Part shown: piece by piece, positions 1 through 6,601 of the stretch
Layout of the letters: each line of letters opens with the position of its first letter
How positions within the stretch are numbered: position 1 is the first letter of the stretch
Assembly (NCBI GenBank): GCA_015491585.1
Contig: WFVQ01000021.1
Coordinates: forward strand, 1-8,301
Length of the DNA stretch: 8,301 bases
Origin: Deltaproteobacteria bacterium
GTDB lineage: Bacteria; Desulfobacterota; Dissulfuribacteria; Dissulfuribacterales; S140-46
Reading direction: 5' to 3'
Program-made: the position numbers and the translations under genes
Notes under the pieces: model-generated
Told to the model about the DNA's origin: nothing
The model's database searches: none
The model's input: only the letters and a program-made list of their open reading frames with translations

Positions 1-554
1 ATGGCCTCCACCCCCTGCCCCCTCAACTCCTTTCTGGGTATGAGAAGCAGGCTCCTCTCCGGATCCGAGGCCGCGGCAAAGCTGCTGGCTGCACACTCCT
101 CTCCCCGGCCGTGACACACGGCCCTTACCTCGAAGGAGCCTTCGAGCCCATGCTTCCCCCAAAAAAACGCCTGGGATATGGCCTTGGATAGAAACCCGCC
201 CTTGCCCATGACCATCACCTGTGCCTCGTCGGGCTCATAGACGTAGATCTCGTCTCCACTGGTGATTATGAACTGCCTTTCCGGCGAGGCATACTCCCAC
301 CGCATCTTGGAAGGCGGCTGGAGATAGACCCTGCCCCTTGCCTCCACCACGCTGCCTCCAGGCTGGACCGTCCGCTGCAGGAAGGTCGCCTCGAAGGCCT
401 TGAGCCCCTTGTAACGGACATCGACCAGGGCAATCAGCCTCTTGACCACACCATTTCCCTCTGCCTCGCCCGCATAGGCAGCCTGCACGATGACGGACAA
501 AATCAACAAGCCGGAAAAAAGAAAGAGACCGGAAAATCGAATAAACTTCATCAT
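1..554 (-). CDS. lolA: Outer-membrane lipoprotein carrier protein LolA (3' end outside window)
   Basis: This is the periplasmic chaperone that takes lipoproteins released by the LolCDE ABC transporter and carries them to the outer membrane. Reading the minus strand from 554 gives 184 codons without a stop before the edge, close to the usual total of about 200. Residues 1-28 form a signal peptide: a basic start, a long hydrophobic stretch and an AYA cleavage site before Gly29. The mature part has LolA hallmarks: FEATFLQ near 53-59, GRVYLQPPSKMRWEY near 74-88, ITSGDEIYVYEPDE near 97-110 and a late LLLIPRKEL strand. Two cysteines (147 and 154) flank a short HGRGEE loop and could form a disulfide. 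Possible starts are the ATGs at 560, 554 and 551. An AGG at the right distance favours 554 or 551. It is transcribed away from all the other genes. The family call is firm; the exact start is not. Confidence 0.88.
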   Translation of the reverse strand, partial: MMKFIRFSGLFLFSGLLILSVIVQAAYAGEAEGNGVVKRLIALVDVRYKGLKAFEATFLQRTVQPGGSVVEARGRVYLQPPSKMRWEYASPERQFIITSGDEIYVYEPDEAQVMVMGKGGFLSKAISQAFFWGKHGLEGSFEVRAVCHGRGEECAASSFAAASDPERSLLLIPRKELRGQGVEA

Positions 555-631
555 TAGCATCCTATCTTTTCAAGCCAAAATACAATAACGGAATTGCAAA
601 CGCAATCGCAAAATGGTATCCATAAGCCGCT
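555..631. promoter_or_regulatory. Divergent intergenic region, probable promoters for lolA and the DUF1178 gene
   Basis: These 77 bases between divergent genes are visibly AT-richer than the flanking coding sequence, as expected for a promoter region. On the minus strand, TTGCGT (605-600) and TATTTT (582-577) are 17 bases apart and could serve lolA. On the plus strand, TACAAT (581-586) resembles a -10 box but lacks a good -35 box. TTGCAA (594-599) and TATCCA (617-622) are also 17 apart, but would give an almost leaderless transcript. A three-fold, roughly 6-base GCAA repeat lies at 594-612. These boxes are weak matches read by eye. Confidence 0.35.
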
Positions 632-1054
632 ATGATTGTATTCGATCTTCGGTGCCCGGAAAACCACACCTTCGAGGCATGGTTCAAGGACAGTTCCGCC
701 TACGAGGAGCAGCTCGAGGCGGGCCTCATCCAATGTCCCGTTTGCGGCAGCAGTGATGTCAAGAAGGCGCTCTCGCCTGTTGCCATAAAGCTATCGGGCA
801 GGCAGGGCAGTGAAGGGGAGTCGGCCCACGAGGCCCTGGTCCGGCTCCTGGAACGGGCCTACGAGTACATAGAGGAGAACACCGTGGATGTCGGGACGGA
901 TTTCGCAAAGGAGGCGCTGAAGATGCACTACGGCGTCAGGGAGCCCGAAAACATCCGCGGGATTGCCACCGAAGAGGAAGAAAAGGTCTTGAAGGAGGAG
1001 GGAGTCGAGTTTGTGAAGCTCCCTGTAGTCAAAAAGAGGGGGCGCTCCAACTGA
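632..1054 (+). CDS. DUF1178 family protein, zinc-ribbon-like, unknown function
   Basis: A 140-residue soluble protein with the layout of the DUF1178 family: an N-terminal MIVFDLRC, then a conserved FEAWF segment (residues 14-18) and a CPVCGS knuckle (35-40). Cys8, His12, Cys35 and Cys38 could bind one zinc ion, as in a small zinc ribbon. The middle and C-terminal parts are charged and helical-looking, with the acidic run EEEE at 114-117 and a basic tail (KKRGR). There is no signal peptide or membrane segment, so it should be cytoplasmic. No biochemical role is established for the family as far as I know. The ATG at 632 has only a weak ribosome-binding site, but the family N-terminus begins exactly there. 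It lies 29 bases before the SlyD-like gene and is probably cotranscribed with it. Confidence 0.85.
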   Translation: MIVFDLRCPENHTFEAWFKDSSAYEEQLEAGLIQCPVCGSSDVKKALSPVAIKLSGRQGSEGESAHEALVRLLERAYEYIEENTVDVGTDFAKEALKMHYGVREPENIRGIATEEEEKVLKEEGVEFVKLPVVKKRGRSN

Positions 1055-1083
1055 AGGCCGAGCGAGGCGAGGTCACAGACCCA

Positions 1084-1566
1084 ATGGAAGTAGAGATCAT
1101 CCGGGTAGAAAAGGGAAAACTCGTTGCCATCGACTACGAGGTTAGGCTCAAGACCGGCAAGGTAGTGGACTCGTCTGAGAAGTCCGGCGGCCCTGCGGTG
1201 TTCGTGTGCGGCCAGGGAGACTTTCCCAAACCCGTCGAGGAGGGAATCGTGGGCATGGCGCCAGGCGAATCACGCCTCATCGCTGTGCCTCCGGAATACA
1301 CCTATGGGCTCTACGATCCCAAGAAGGTGAGGTTAGTGGCATCAGAACGCATCACCGACCAGGTCGAGGTGGGGAAGGTCGTCAAGGCGCCTGACGAGTT
1401 CGGCCTCAGGCGACCGGCCATCATCAGGGCGGTCTGGCAGGGCGCCATCCTCCTGGATTTCAACCATCCCCTGGCCGGCCATGTCCTCCACTTCGAGGTA
1501 GTGATCCGGGAGGTCCGGACGCCTGAGCCACAGCCGGTTGCACAGGGGGAGGGAAACGGCGCCTGA
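1084..1566 (+). CDS. slyD: SlyD-type FKBP peptidyl-prolyl cis-trans isomerase without metal-binding tail
   Basis: A 160-residue cytoplasmic FKBP-family prolyl isomerase and chaperone. The split FKBP domain is visible: VAIDYEVRLKTGKVVDSS near 14-31, a GxxPGES turn near 57-63, then VPPEYTYG (68-75), which leads into the inserted-in-flap chaperone domain (about 76-122). The second FKBP half begins with the SlyD/FkpA-like signature LDFNHPLAGHVLHFEV (123-138). E. coli SlyD goes on with a long His- and Cys-rich nickel-binding tail. Here only about 16 residues follow the core, with no His or Cys, so a nickel-delivery role is doubtful. The ATG at 1084 is preceded by a purine-rich GAGGCGAGG at a slightly long distance. 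The symbol marks the SlyD-like architecture, not proven orthology. Confidence 0.85.
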   Translation: MEVEIIRVEKGKLVAIDYEVRLKTGKVVDSSEKSGGPAVFVCGQGDFPKPVEEGIVGMAPGESRLIAVPPEYTYGLYDPKKVRLVASERITDQVEVGKVVKAPDEFGLRRPAIIRAVWQGAILLDFNHPLAGHVLHFEVVIREVRTPEPQPVAQGEGNGA

Positions 1567-1638
1567 CCAGTGCCCGTGCCCGCATCCTTGTCCGTGTCCA
1601 CCACCATCAAATTCAGGAAAAGGGAGAATACTTAGGCC
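1567..1638 (+). other. 72-base gap before the mqn operon; no clear promoter or terminator
   Basis: This is the largest gap between plus-strand genes. It starts with short imperfect repeats: GTGCCC twice (1570-1581), then TGTCCGTGTCC (1589-1599). A purine-rich AGGAAAAGGGAGA follows (1615-1627), which may help ribosome loading for mqnE although it sits about 11 bases from the start codon. I see neither a strong hairpin followed by T residues nor a convincing -35/-10 pair, so whether mqnE has its own promoter cannot be decided here. Confidence 0.4.
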
Positions 1639-2727
1639 ATGATAGAGGCGCTGAAGAGGGCCGGCCTGTTCCAGATATATGAAAAGGTAGCAGCCGGGGA
1701 GCGGCTTTCCTTCGACGACGGGGTTGCCCTCTACCGCTCGGACGCCCTTCCCCTGCTGGGCTTCCTGGCCAATATGGTCAGGGAGCGGCTGAACGGCGAC
1801 GCCACCTACTACATCTACAACCAGCACATCAACTACTCCAACGTCTGCGTGAATCTGTGCAAGTTCTGCGCCTTCGGCAAAGAGGAGGGAGATCCCGACG
1901 GCTTCCTGCTGGACGTGGAGCAGGTGGCCGAGAAGATCAGGGAGAGGCTGGACGAACCCATAACAGAGGTACACATCGTCGGGAGCATACATCCCGACCT
2001 CCCCTACTCCTACTACCTGGACATGCTCCGCGCGGTGAAGGAGGCACGCCCCGGCATCCATATCCAGGCCTTCACCTGTGTTGAGATCGCCCACATAGCC
2101 GAGACCGGCGGCAAGAGCGTGGAAGAGGCCCTATCCGACCTGATGGATGCAGGGCTGGGCTCTATTCCAGGCGGAGGCGCGGAAGTCTTCAGCCAGAGGA
2201 TCAGGGAGCGCCTCTGTCCAGACAAGCTGCCTGGAGATAAGTGGCTCGAGGTCGCCAAGACCGCCCACAGGATGGGGCTGAAGAGCAACGCCACCATGCT
2301 GTACGGCCACATCGAGACCGTGGAGGAGAGGGTGGAACACCTCGTGGCGCTGCGCGAGGCCCAGGACGAGACCGGTGGATTCATGTGCTTCATTCCCCTG
2401 GCATTCCATCCCAAGAATACGGAGTTGGAGAGCGTGGCTCCAACAGCCGGAGTGGACGACTTGAAGAACATAGCGGTCTCGCGCCTGATGCTCGACAACT
2501 TTCCCCACATCAAGGCCTACTGGGTGATGCTGGGCCAGAAGATCGCCCAGGTTGCGCTCTGGTACGGAGCGGACGACCTGGACGGGACCGTCCTCGAAGA
2601 GAAGATCACCAACATGGCCGGCGGCGAAAGCGGCCAGGCCATGGCACGGAACGAGATAGAGCATCTCATAAGGGCCGCTGGCCGTGTCCCGGTCCAGCGC
2701 GACACCCTCTACAACGTGGTGGAGTGA
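1639..2727 (+). CDS. mqnE: Aminodeoxyfutalosine synthase MqnE (radical SAM)
   Basis: The enzyme adds the adenosyl radical from SAM to 3-[(1-carboxyvinyl)oxy]benzoate, giving 6-amino-6-deoxyfutalosine, the first committed C-C bond of futalosine-route menaquinone synthesis. It has 362 residues, normal for the family. The radical SAM cluster motif CX3CX2C is at Cys70, Cys74 and Cys77, inside HINYSNVCVNLCKFCAF. Further MqnE/MqnC family marks are VGSIHPDLPYSYY (114-126), SIPGGGAEV (165-173) and LYGHIETVEER (211-221). The MqnE form is told from MqnC by AFTCVEI (144-150) where MqnC has HAFSPPEI, and by ADDLDGTVLEEKI near 311-323 where MqnC has ANDFGSTMIEENV. The ATG at 1639 is the first possible start after an in-frame TAG at 1633. 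Its TGA overlaps the ATG of mqnC by one base. Confidence 0.94.
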   Translation: MIEALKRAGLFQIYEKVAAGERLSFDDGVALYRSDALPLLGFLANMVRERLNGDATYYIYNQHINYSNVCVNLCKFCAFGKEEGDPDGFLLDVEQVAEKIRERLDEPITEVHIVGSIHPDLPYSYYLDMLRAVKEARPGIHIQAFTCVEIAHIAETGGKSVEEALSDLMDAGLGSIPGGGAEVFSQRIRERLCPDKLPGDKWLEVAKTAHRMGLKSNATMLYGHIETVEERVEHLVALREAQDETGGFMCFIPLAFHPKNTELESVAPTAGVDDLKNIAVSRLMLDNFPHIKAYWVMLGQKIAQVALWYGADDLDGTVLEEKITNMAGGESGQAMARNEIEHLIRAAGRVPVQRDTLYNVVE

Positions 2728-3779
2728 TGCAGCAGGAGATCATCGCCAAGATGCGCTCAGGAGAGCGGATAGACGCGGACGAGGCCCTTTGGCTTCTGAA
2801 AGAAGCCGACCTCAACCTGTTAGGCCAGCTCGCCTCAGAGGTGCGGTGGCGCCTCCATCCCGACCCTGTCGTCACCTTCGTGGTGGACCGGAATATCAAT
2901 TACACCGACGTATGCATATCGGGTTGCAAGTTCTGCGCCTTCTATTCGGCGCCGGACAAGGGCGGGTACGTCCTCACCAAGGAGGAGCTATCCAGGAAGA
3001 TCGAGGAGACCCTGGCCCTAGGTGGGACGCAGATCCTGCTCCAAGGCGGCCTCCATCCCGATCTGCCCCTGGAGTTCTACGAGGAGATGCTCAGATACAT
3101 AAAAGAGCGCCACGGCATATACTGCCACGCCTTCTCGCCGCCAGAGATAGTCCACTTCGCGGCCGTCAGCGGCCTGGATGTGGAGACGGTGCTCATGCGG
3201 CTCAAGGAGGCCGGCCTCGACTCCATCCCAGGAGGAGGCGCCGAGATACTGGTGGACAGGGTGAGGAGCCAGATAGCCCCGAGAAAGGCTACGGCGCAGG
3301 AGTGGCTGGAGGTGATGGAGAAGGCCCACCGGCTGGGCATCAAAACCACGGCCACCATGATGTTCGGCCACCTCGAGACTATGGAGGAGCGCATCCTCCA
3401 TCTCGACCGCCTCCGCTCCCTGCAAGACAAGACAGGGGGGTTCACCGCCTTCATACCCTGGCCTTTTCAGCCGAGGAACACAGCCATAGACGTCAGGCCG
3501 GCGACTGGGGTGGAATATCTCCGCATGCTATCTGTATCCCGCATCTATCTGGACAACTTCCCCAACGTCCAGGCCTCATGGGTGACACAGGGGCCGAAGA
3601 TCGCTCAAATTTCGCTCTTTTACGGCGCCAACGACTTCGGCAGCACCATGATCGAGGAGAACGTGGTGGCGGCCACGGGCGTACACCACCGCCTCTCGAA
3701 GGAGGAGATCTGCCGCCTCATCTCCGGCGCAGGCTTCCAGCCCCGCCAGCGCCTCATGGACTACACCCTGGTGGACTGA
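2727..3779 (+). CDS. mqnC: Cyclic dehypoxanthinylfutalosine synthase MqnC (radical SAM)
   Basis: This radical SAM enzyme cyclises dehypoxanthine futalosine to cyclic dehypoxanthine futalosine, the step after hypoxanthine release. From the ATG at 2727 the protein has 350 residues. The CX3CX2C motif is at Cys63, Cys67 and Cys70, within DRNINYTDVCISGCKFCAFY. Other diagnostic segments are LLQGGLHPDLPLEFYEE, HAFSPPEIVHF, SIPGGGAEI, MMFGHLETMEER, FIPWPFQPRNT and YGANDFGSTMIEENVV, all of the MqnC type. The frame is open upstream to 2241, but that stretch only shadows mqnE. The TGATG overlap with mqnE points to translational coupling. A GTGGTGGAG run ends two bases before this ATG, so the ATG at 2751, with AGGAG 12 bases upstream, cannot be excluded. 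The MqnX-like gene starts three bases after the stop. Confidence 0.94.
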   Translation: MQQEIIAKMRSGERIDADEALWLLKEADLNLLGQLASEVRWRLHPDPVVTFVVDRNINYTDVCISGCKFCAFYSAPDKGGYVLTKEELSRKIEETLALGGTQILLQGGLHPDLPLEFYEEMLRYIKERHGIYCHAFSPPEIVHFAAVSGLDVETVLMRLKEAGLDSIPGGGAEILVDRVRSQIAPRKATAQEWLEVMEKAHRLGIKTTATMMFGHLETMEERILHLDRLRSLQDKTGGFTAFIPWPFQPRNTAIDVRPATGVEYLRMLSVSRIYLDNFPNVQASWVTQGPKIAQISLFYGANDFGSTMIEENVVAATGVHHRLSKEEICRLISGAGFQPRQRLMDYTLVD

Positions 3780-3782
3780 TCC

Positions 3783-5039
3783 ATGGAGCAGGGGTCCCAT
3801 ATAACCATATACAGGGCGCGATGGGTGGTGCCGGTCTCCTCGCCGCCCATAGAGGACGGAGCGGTATGCACCTACGAAGATGCCATCGTGGAGGTGGGGC
3901 CGGCCCACGAGATAGCCTCGCGCTATTCCGGCCGGCAGGTGGAGCTGGAGGGATGCACCATCGTGCCCGGCCTGGTCAACGCCCACTCCCACCTGGAGCT
4001 GTCGGCGCTGAAGTGGCGCATGGAGCCCACCGGCAGCTTCACCACCTGGGTCAGAAACCTGATGAGGGCCAGGGAGGCGGTACGGCCGTCAGACGCCATG
4101 AACAGTGCTATAGAGGCCCTGGAAGAGATGTACGAGACAGGTATCGCCGCGCTTCACGACGTGGGCAACTCCTGGTTCCTGTCCGGCATTCTCGCCTCGT
4201 TCCGGAAGAACGACACGCCCATGCCCCCTGTGCTCGGCTTCTCGGTCCTCGAGATCATCTCCCCCCTGGAGCGGGAGAGGCAGAACATATCCGCCATGCT
4301 GGCCCATGAGGACTCCAGGCAGGGTCCTGGACAGGAGATCAGGCGCTCCTTCTCGGCACACGCCGGTTTCACGGTGGCCCCCGGGACCATCAGGGACATC
4401 AAGGGCTGGACCAGGGAACGCGCCCTCCCCTTCTCCATCCATGCGGCCGAATCTCCTGAGGAGATAGAGTTCTTTGCCAGGGGTTCAGGCCCTATAGCGG
4501 AACTGCTCCGGGAGCGGGGGCACTGGCCCCTGGACTGGAGCTCCCTGGGCCCTACTCCAGTTACGCACCTGGACGCCCTGGGTGTCCTGGACCCCCACAC
4601 CATTCTCGTCCACTGCGTGCATCTGGACAGGCGCGACATGGAGATCATCAGGAGCCAGGGGGCGTGGGCCTGCCTCTGCCCCAGGAGCAACACCTTCATA
4701 GGCGTCGGTGAGCCTGCGGTGGCGCAACTCTTCTCCAGTGAGATCAAAATCTGCATCGGGACCGACAGCCTGGCCAGCAACGACCGCCTCTCCATGTGGC
4801 ACGAGATGAAGGCGCTCTCGTCCATGGCCCCGGCCGTGGACCCGGCCAGGATGATGGCCGCCGCCACCATATCCGGCGCAGAGGCCCTGGGAATGGAGGG
4901 AATACTCGGTTCCCTGGAGCGCGGGAAGCTGACGAAGATGGCGCTGGTGAAGGGCTCTCCACAGGAAGGGCGGGAGCTATACGACTGGCTGGTGCATGCG
5001 CCGGCCGCGGGAGAGGTGGAGGTGGAGCCGCTGCCATGA
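3783..5039 (+). CDS. mqnX: Amidohydrolase, probable aminodeoxyfutalosine deaminase (MqnX type)
   Basis: A 418-residue metal-dependent hydrolase of the amidohydrolase superfamily, in the COG0402-like group of nucleoside and base deaminases. It has a short N-terminal beta part, then a TIM barrel entered by VPGLVNAHSHLE (61-72). Likely metal ligands are His68, His70, His220 and Asp328. His220-Ala-Ala-Glu223 gives the catalytic glutamate, His277 or His280 in LVHCVHLD lies on strand 6, and Asp328 is in GTDSLASN. SAHAGFTVAP (191-200) matches the substrate-side histidine segment of the group. Sequence alone would allow other deaminases or a chlorohydrolase relative. Its place between mqnC and mqnA makes conversion of 6-amino-6-deoxyfutalosine to futalosine the best call, a role known for members of this group. 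The purine-rich 3' end (5014-5027) also serves as the ribosome-binding site of mqnA. Confidence 0.8.
   Translation: MEQGSHITIYRARWVVPVSSPPIEDGAVCTYEDAIVEVGPAHEIASRYSGRQVELEGCTIVPGLVNAHSHLELSALKWRMEPTGSFTTWVRNLMRAREAVRPSDAMNSAIEALEEMYETGIAALHDVGNSWFLSGILASFRKNDTPMPPVLGFSVLEIISPLERERQNISAMLAHEDSRQGPGQEIRRSFSAHAGFTVAPGTIRDIKGWTRERALPFSIHAAESPEEIEFFARGSGPIAELLRERGHWPLDWSSLGPTPVTHLDALGVLDPHTILVHCVHLDRRDMEIIRSQGAWACLCPRSNTFIGVGEPAVAQLFSSEIKICIGTDSLASNDRLSMWHEMKALSSMAPAVDPARMMAAATISGAEALGMEGILGSLERGKLTKMALVKGSPQEGRELYDWLVHAPAAGEVEVEPLP
5014..5027 (+). promoter_or_regulatory. Purine-rich ribosome-binding site for mqnA inside the mqnX 3' end
   Basis: AGGTGGAGGTGGAG contains repeated GGAG-like cores eight bases before the mqnA ATG. 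In the mqnX frame it encodes an EVEVE tail, so the end of that protein looks shaped by the need for a strong internal site. Together with the ATGA overlap this supports translational coupling. Confidence 0.6.
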
Positions 5040-5860
5040 TGACCGGCAACACCGTGGGGGTGGTCAATTACATCAACACATCGCAGATCATGATCCCGTG
5101 GAGACGGCTGGGCGGTCCTGAGGGGTGGAACGTCCTGGAGTCCACCCCGACCACCTTGAACCGCCTATTGAGGGAGGGGGCCATAGAGGTCGGCCTGATC
5201 TCCTCCTTCGCCTACGGGCAATCATGGCAGGACTATCTCCTCTTTCCAGGGCTGGGAATAAGTGCGGCTGGGCCGGTGAAGAGCGTCCTGTTCATCCACA
5301 GGGAGCCGCTCCACGAGCTTGAGCGCATAGTCACCACCTCCCACTCCGCCACCTCGGTCAACCTCCTGAGGATCATAGTGGAGGACTTTCTCAATCTCTC
5401 CATCCCCTTCTACACCGGCGGCTTCGAGGAGTTCGAAGCAGGGGGCGGCACCGGATACCTGGCCATAGGAGACGAGGCCCTCAGGCTCTCCTCACTGGAA
5501 GGCGTGGATAAAGAAGACCTTGCGGCGATATGGATGGAGCACACCGGCCTTCCTTTTGTATTTGCGGTATGGGCGGTGAGGAGGGAGGCATGGGAGCGGG
5601 AGCGCGTCTCGATAGAGAAGCTGTATGCCCACATAGTGAAATGCCTGGATGCAGGAAGCGCCGCCCTGGGCGATATAGCCCGCGCCGTGGCGCCCAGGAT
5701 ACCCATGAGGCCGGACCAGTGTCTTGCCTATCTCCAGGGGATCAGGTTGACCCTGGGCAAGGAGGAGTTGGAAGGTCTCAACCGTTACTTCATGCTGCTT
5801 GAGGATCTGGGCCTCCTGAAGGGAGCCCCGGTCCTGCAATTCGCCGAAATCCCGAGATGA
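5036..5860 (+). CDS. mqnA: Chorismate dehydratase MqnA
   Basis: MqnA removes water from chorismate to form 3-[(1-carboxyvinyl)oxy]benzoate, the entry step of the futalosine pathway. The 274-residue product has the periplasmic-binding-protein-like fold of the MqnA/MqnD group but no signal peptide, so it acts in the cytoplasm. Visible family segments are VGVVNYINTSQI near 7-18, TPTTLNRLLREGAIEVGLISSFAYG near 37-61, a Ser/Thr-rich SHSATSVNLLRII stretch near 102-114, and GYLAIGDEAL near 139-148. The start codon overlaps the stop of the upstream gene in an ATGA junction, with AGGTGGAGGTGGAG eight bases before it. A second ATG directly follows and gives a protein one residue shorter. The frame is open further upstream, but only as a shadow of mqnX. 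Its own stop overlaps menG in another ATGA. Confidence 0.92.
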   Translation: MMTGNTVGVVNYINTSQIMIPWRRLGGPEGWNVLESTPTTLNRLLREGAIEVGLISSFAYGQSWQDYLLFPGLGISAAGPVKSVLFIHREPLHELERIVTTSHSATSVNLLRIIVEDFLNLSIPFYTGGFEEFEAGGGTGYLAIGDEALRLSSLEGVDKEDLAAIWMEHTGLPFVFAVWAVRREAWERERVSIEKLYAHIVKCLDAGSAALGDIARAVAPRIPMRPDQCLAYLQGIRLTLGKEELEGLNRYFMLLEDLGLLKGAPVLQFAEIPR

Positions 5861-6588
5861 GAGGCCAAATGGAACTCAGACGCGAGGAGAAAAAGAGGTT
5901 CGTGCGGAAGAAGTTCGCTGCCGTCACCAAACGGTACGACTTCCTCAACGCCTTCCTCAGCATGTACATAGACCACTACTGGCGCAACAAGACCGCCGAC
6001 AGCCTGGGGGCGCTCCCTTCAGGCCCTCTCTTGGATCTCTGTGCAGGCACGCTTCCACTGGCCGAGACCATCGTCAGGCGTAGGAACGATGGCAGGCAGG
6101 TGGTTGCAGTGGACTTCTGCCTCGAGATGCTCCAACAAGGAGTCCAACGGCTCTCCGGCTCCAGGTGGCTGGATTCCATAGTCCCGGTATGCGGTGACGG
6201 GGAGCTTCTACCTTTTCCAGACCGCACGTTCTCGGGCATCACCATCGCATTCGGCATTAGAAACCTCGGGGACCAGGAGAAGGGCCTTCAGGAGATGCAC
6301 AGGGTCCTGGTCCCAGGCGGCAGGCTGCTCATCCTGGAGTTCTCCAGGCCCAGGACACCCATCTTCGGGGCGCTCTACTCCTTCTATCTCCACAAAGTTC
6401 TTCCTGTGATCGGGGGGTGGATCTCGGGGGACCGGGAGGCGTACCAGTATCTCGCCACCTCCATCCAAGGCTTCTACGACCCTCCGCTTCTGGCCGGTAT
6501 GATGGAGGCGGCCGGGTTCCAGGAGGTGGGGTTTCAGCCCCTTTCAATGGGCATAGTGACGCTCTACAGTGGAACCAAAGGTAAATGA
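5857..6588 (+). CDS. menG: Demethylmenaquinone C-methyltransferase (MenG/UbiE family)
   Basis: A class I SAM-dependent methyltransferase of 243 residues that should convert demethylmenaquinone to menaquinone, the last step of the pathway. The UbiE layout is clear: VRKKFAAVTKRYDFLNAFLSM near 16-36, SAM loop LLDLCAGTLPLAETI (58-72), acidic VAVDFCLEML (83-92), GDGELLPFPDRTFSGITIAFGIRNLGD near 112-138, then RVLVPGGRLLILEFSRP (149-165) and YQYLATSIQGF near the C-terminus. The glycine normally ending the motif I loop (GTG) is Leu67 here. Start choice is open. The ATG at 5857 overlaps the mqnA stop (ATGA) but has a poor ribosome-binding site. The in-frame ATG at 5869 has GAGAGG (5859-5864) four bases upstream, fits well, and would shorten the protein by four residues. 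With no ubiquinone genes here and an mqn operon upstream, a menaquinone role is preferred. Confidence 0.9.
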   Translation: MRGQMELRREEKKRFVRKKFAAVTKRYDFLNAFLSMYIDHYWRNKTADSLGALPSGPLLDLCAGTLPLAETIVRRRNDGRQVVAVDFCLEMLQQGVQRLSGSRWLDSIVPVCGDGELLPFPDRTFSGITIAFGIRNLGDQEKGLQEMHRVLVPGGRLLILEFSRPRTPIFGALYSFYLHKVLPVIGGWISGDREAYQYLATSIQGFYDPPLLAGMMEAAGFQEVGFQPLSMGIVTLYSGTKGK

Positions 6589-6601
6589 CGGGGCCTTGCA
6601 A

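Noticed and set aside
1570..1599. GTGCCC/TGTCCG repeats considered as a CRISPR-like or operator array
   Set aside because: There are only two copies of each short unit, imperfect and without spacers; too little to call more than a simple-sequence slip.
1342..2094. 250-codon minus-strand open frame opposite slyD and mqnE
   Set aside because: It lies antisense to two conserved genes and has no recognisable motif or ribosome-binding site; it is explained by codon bias of the sense strand.
2241..2726. Upstream extension of the mqnC frame giving a 512-residue protein
   Set aside because: The extra N-terminal part is a low-complexity out-of-frame reading of mqnE. MqnC homologues start near the ATG at 2727.
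2684..4309. Very long plus-strand open frame (541 codons) across mqnC and the start of the amidohydrolase
   Set aside because: It overlaps two well-identified genes in another frame. Its translation is rich in Arg, Gly, Pro and His with no domain, typical of an out-of-frame reading of GC-rich coding sequence.
4796..5035. Upstream extension of the mqnA frame
   Set aside because: It is a shadow of the amidohydrolase 3' end. The ATGA junction with a strong ribosome-binding site marks the real start at 5036.
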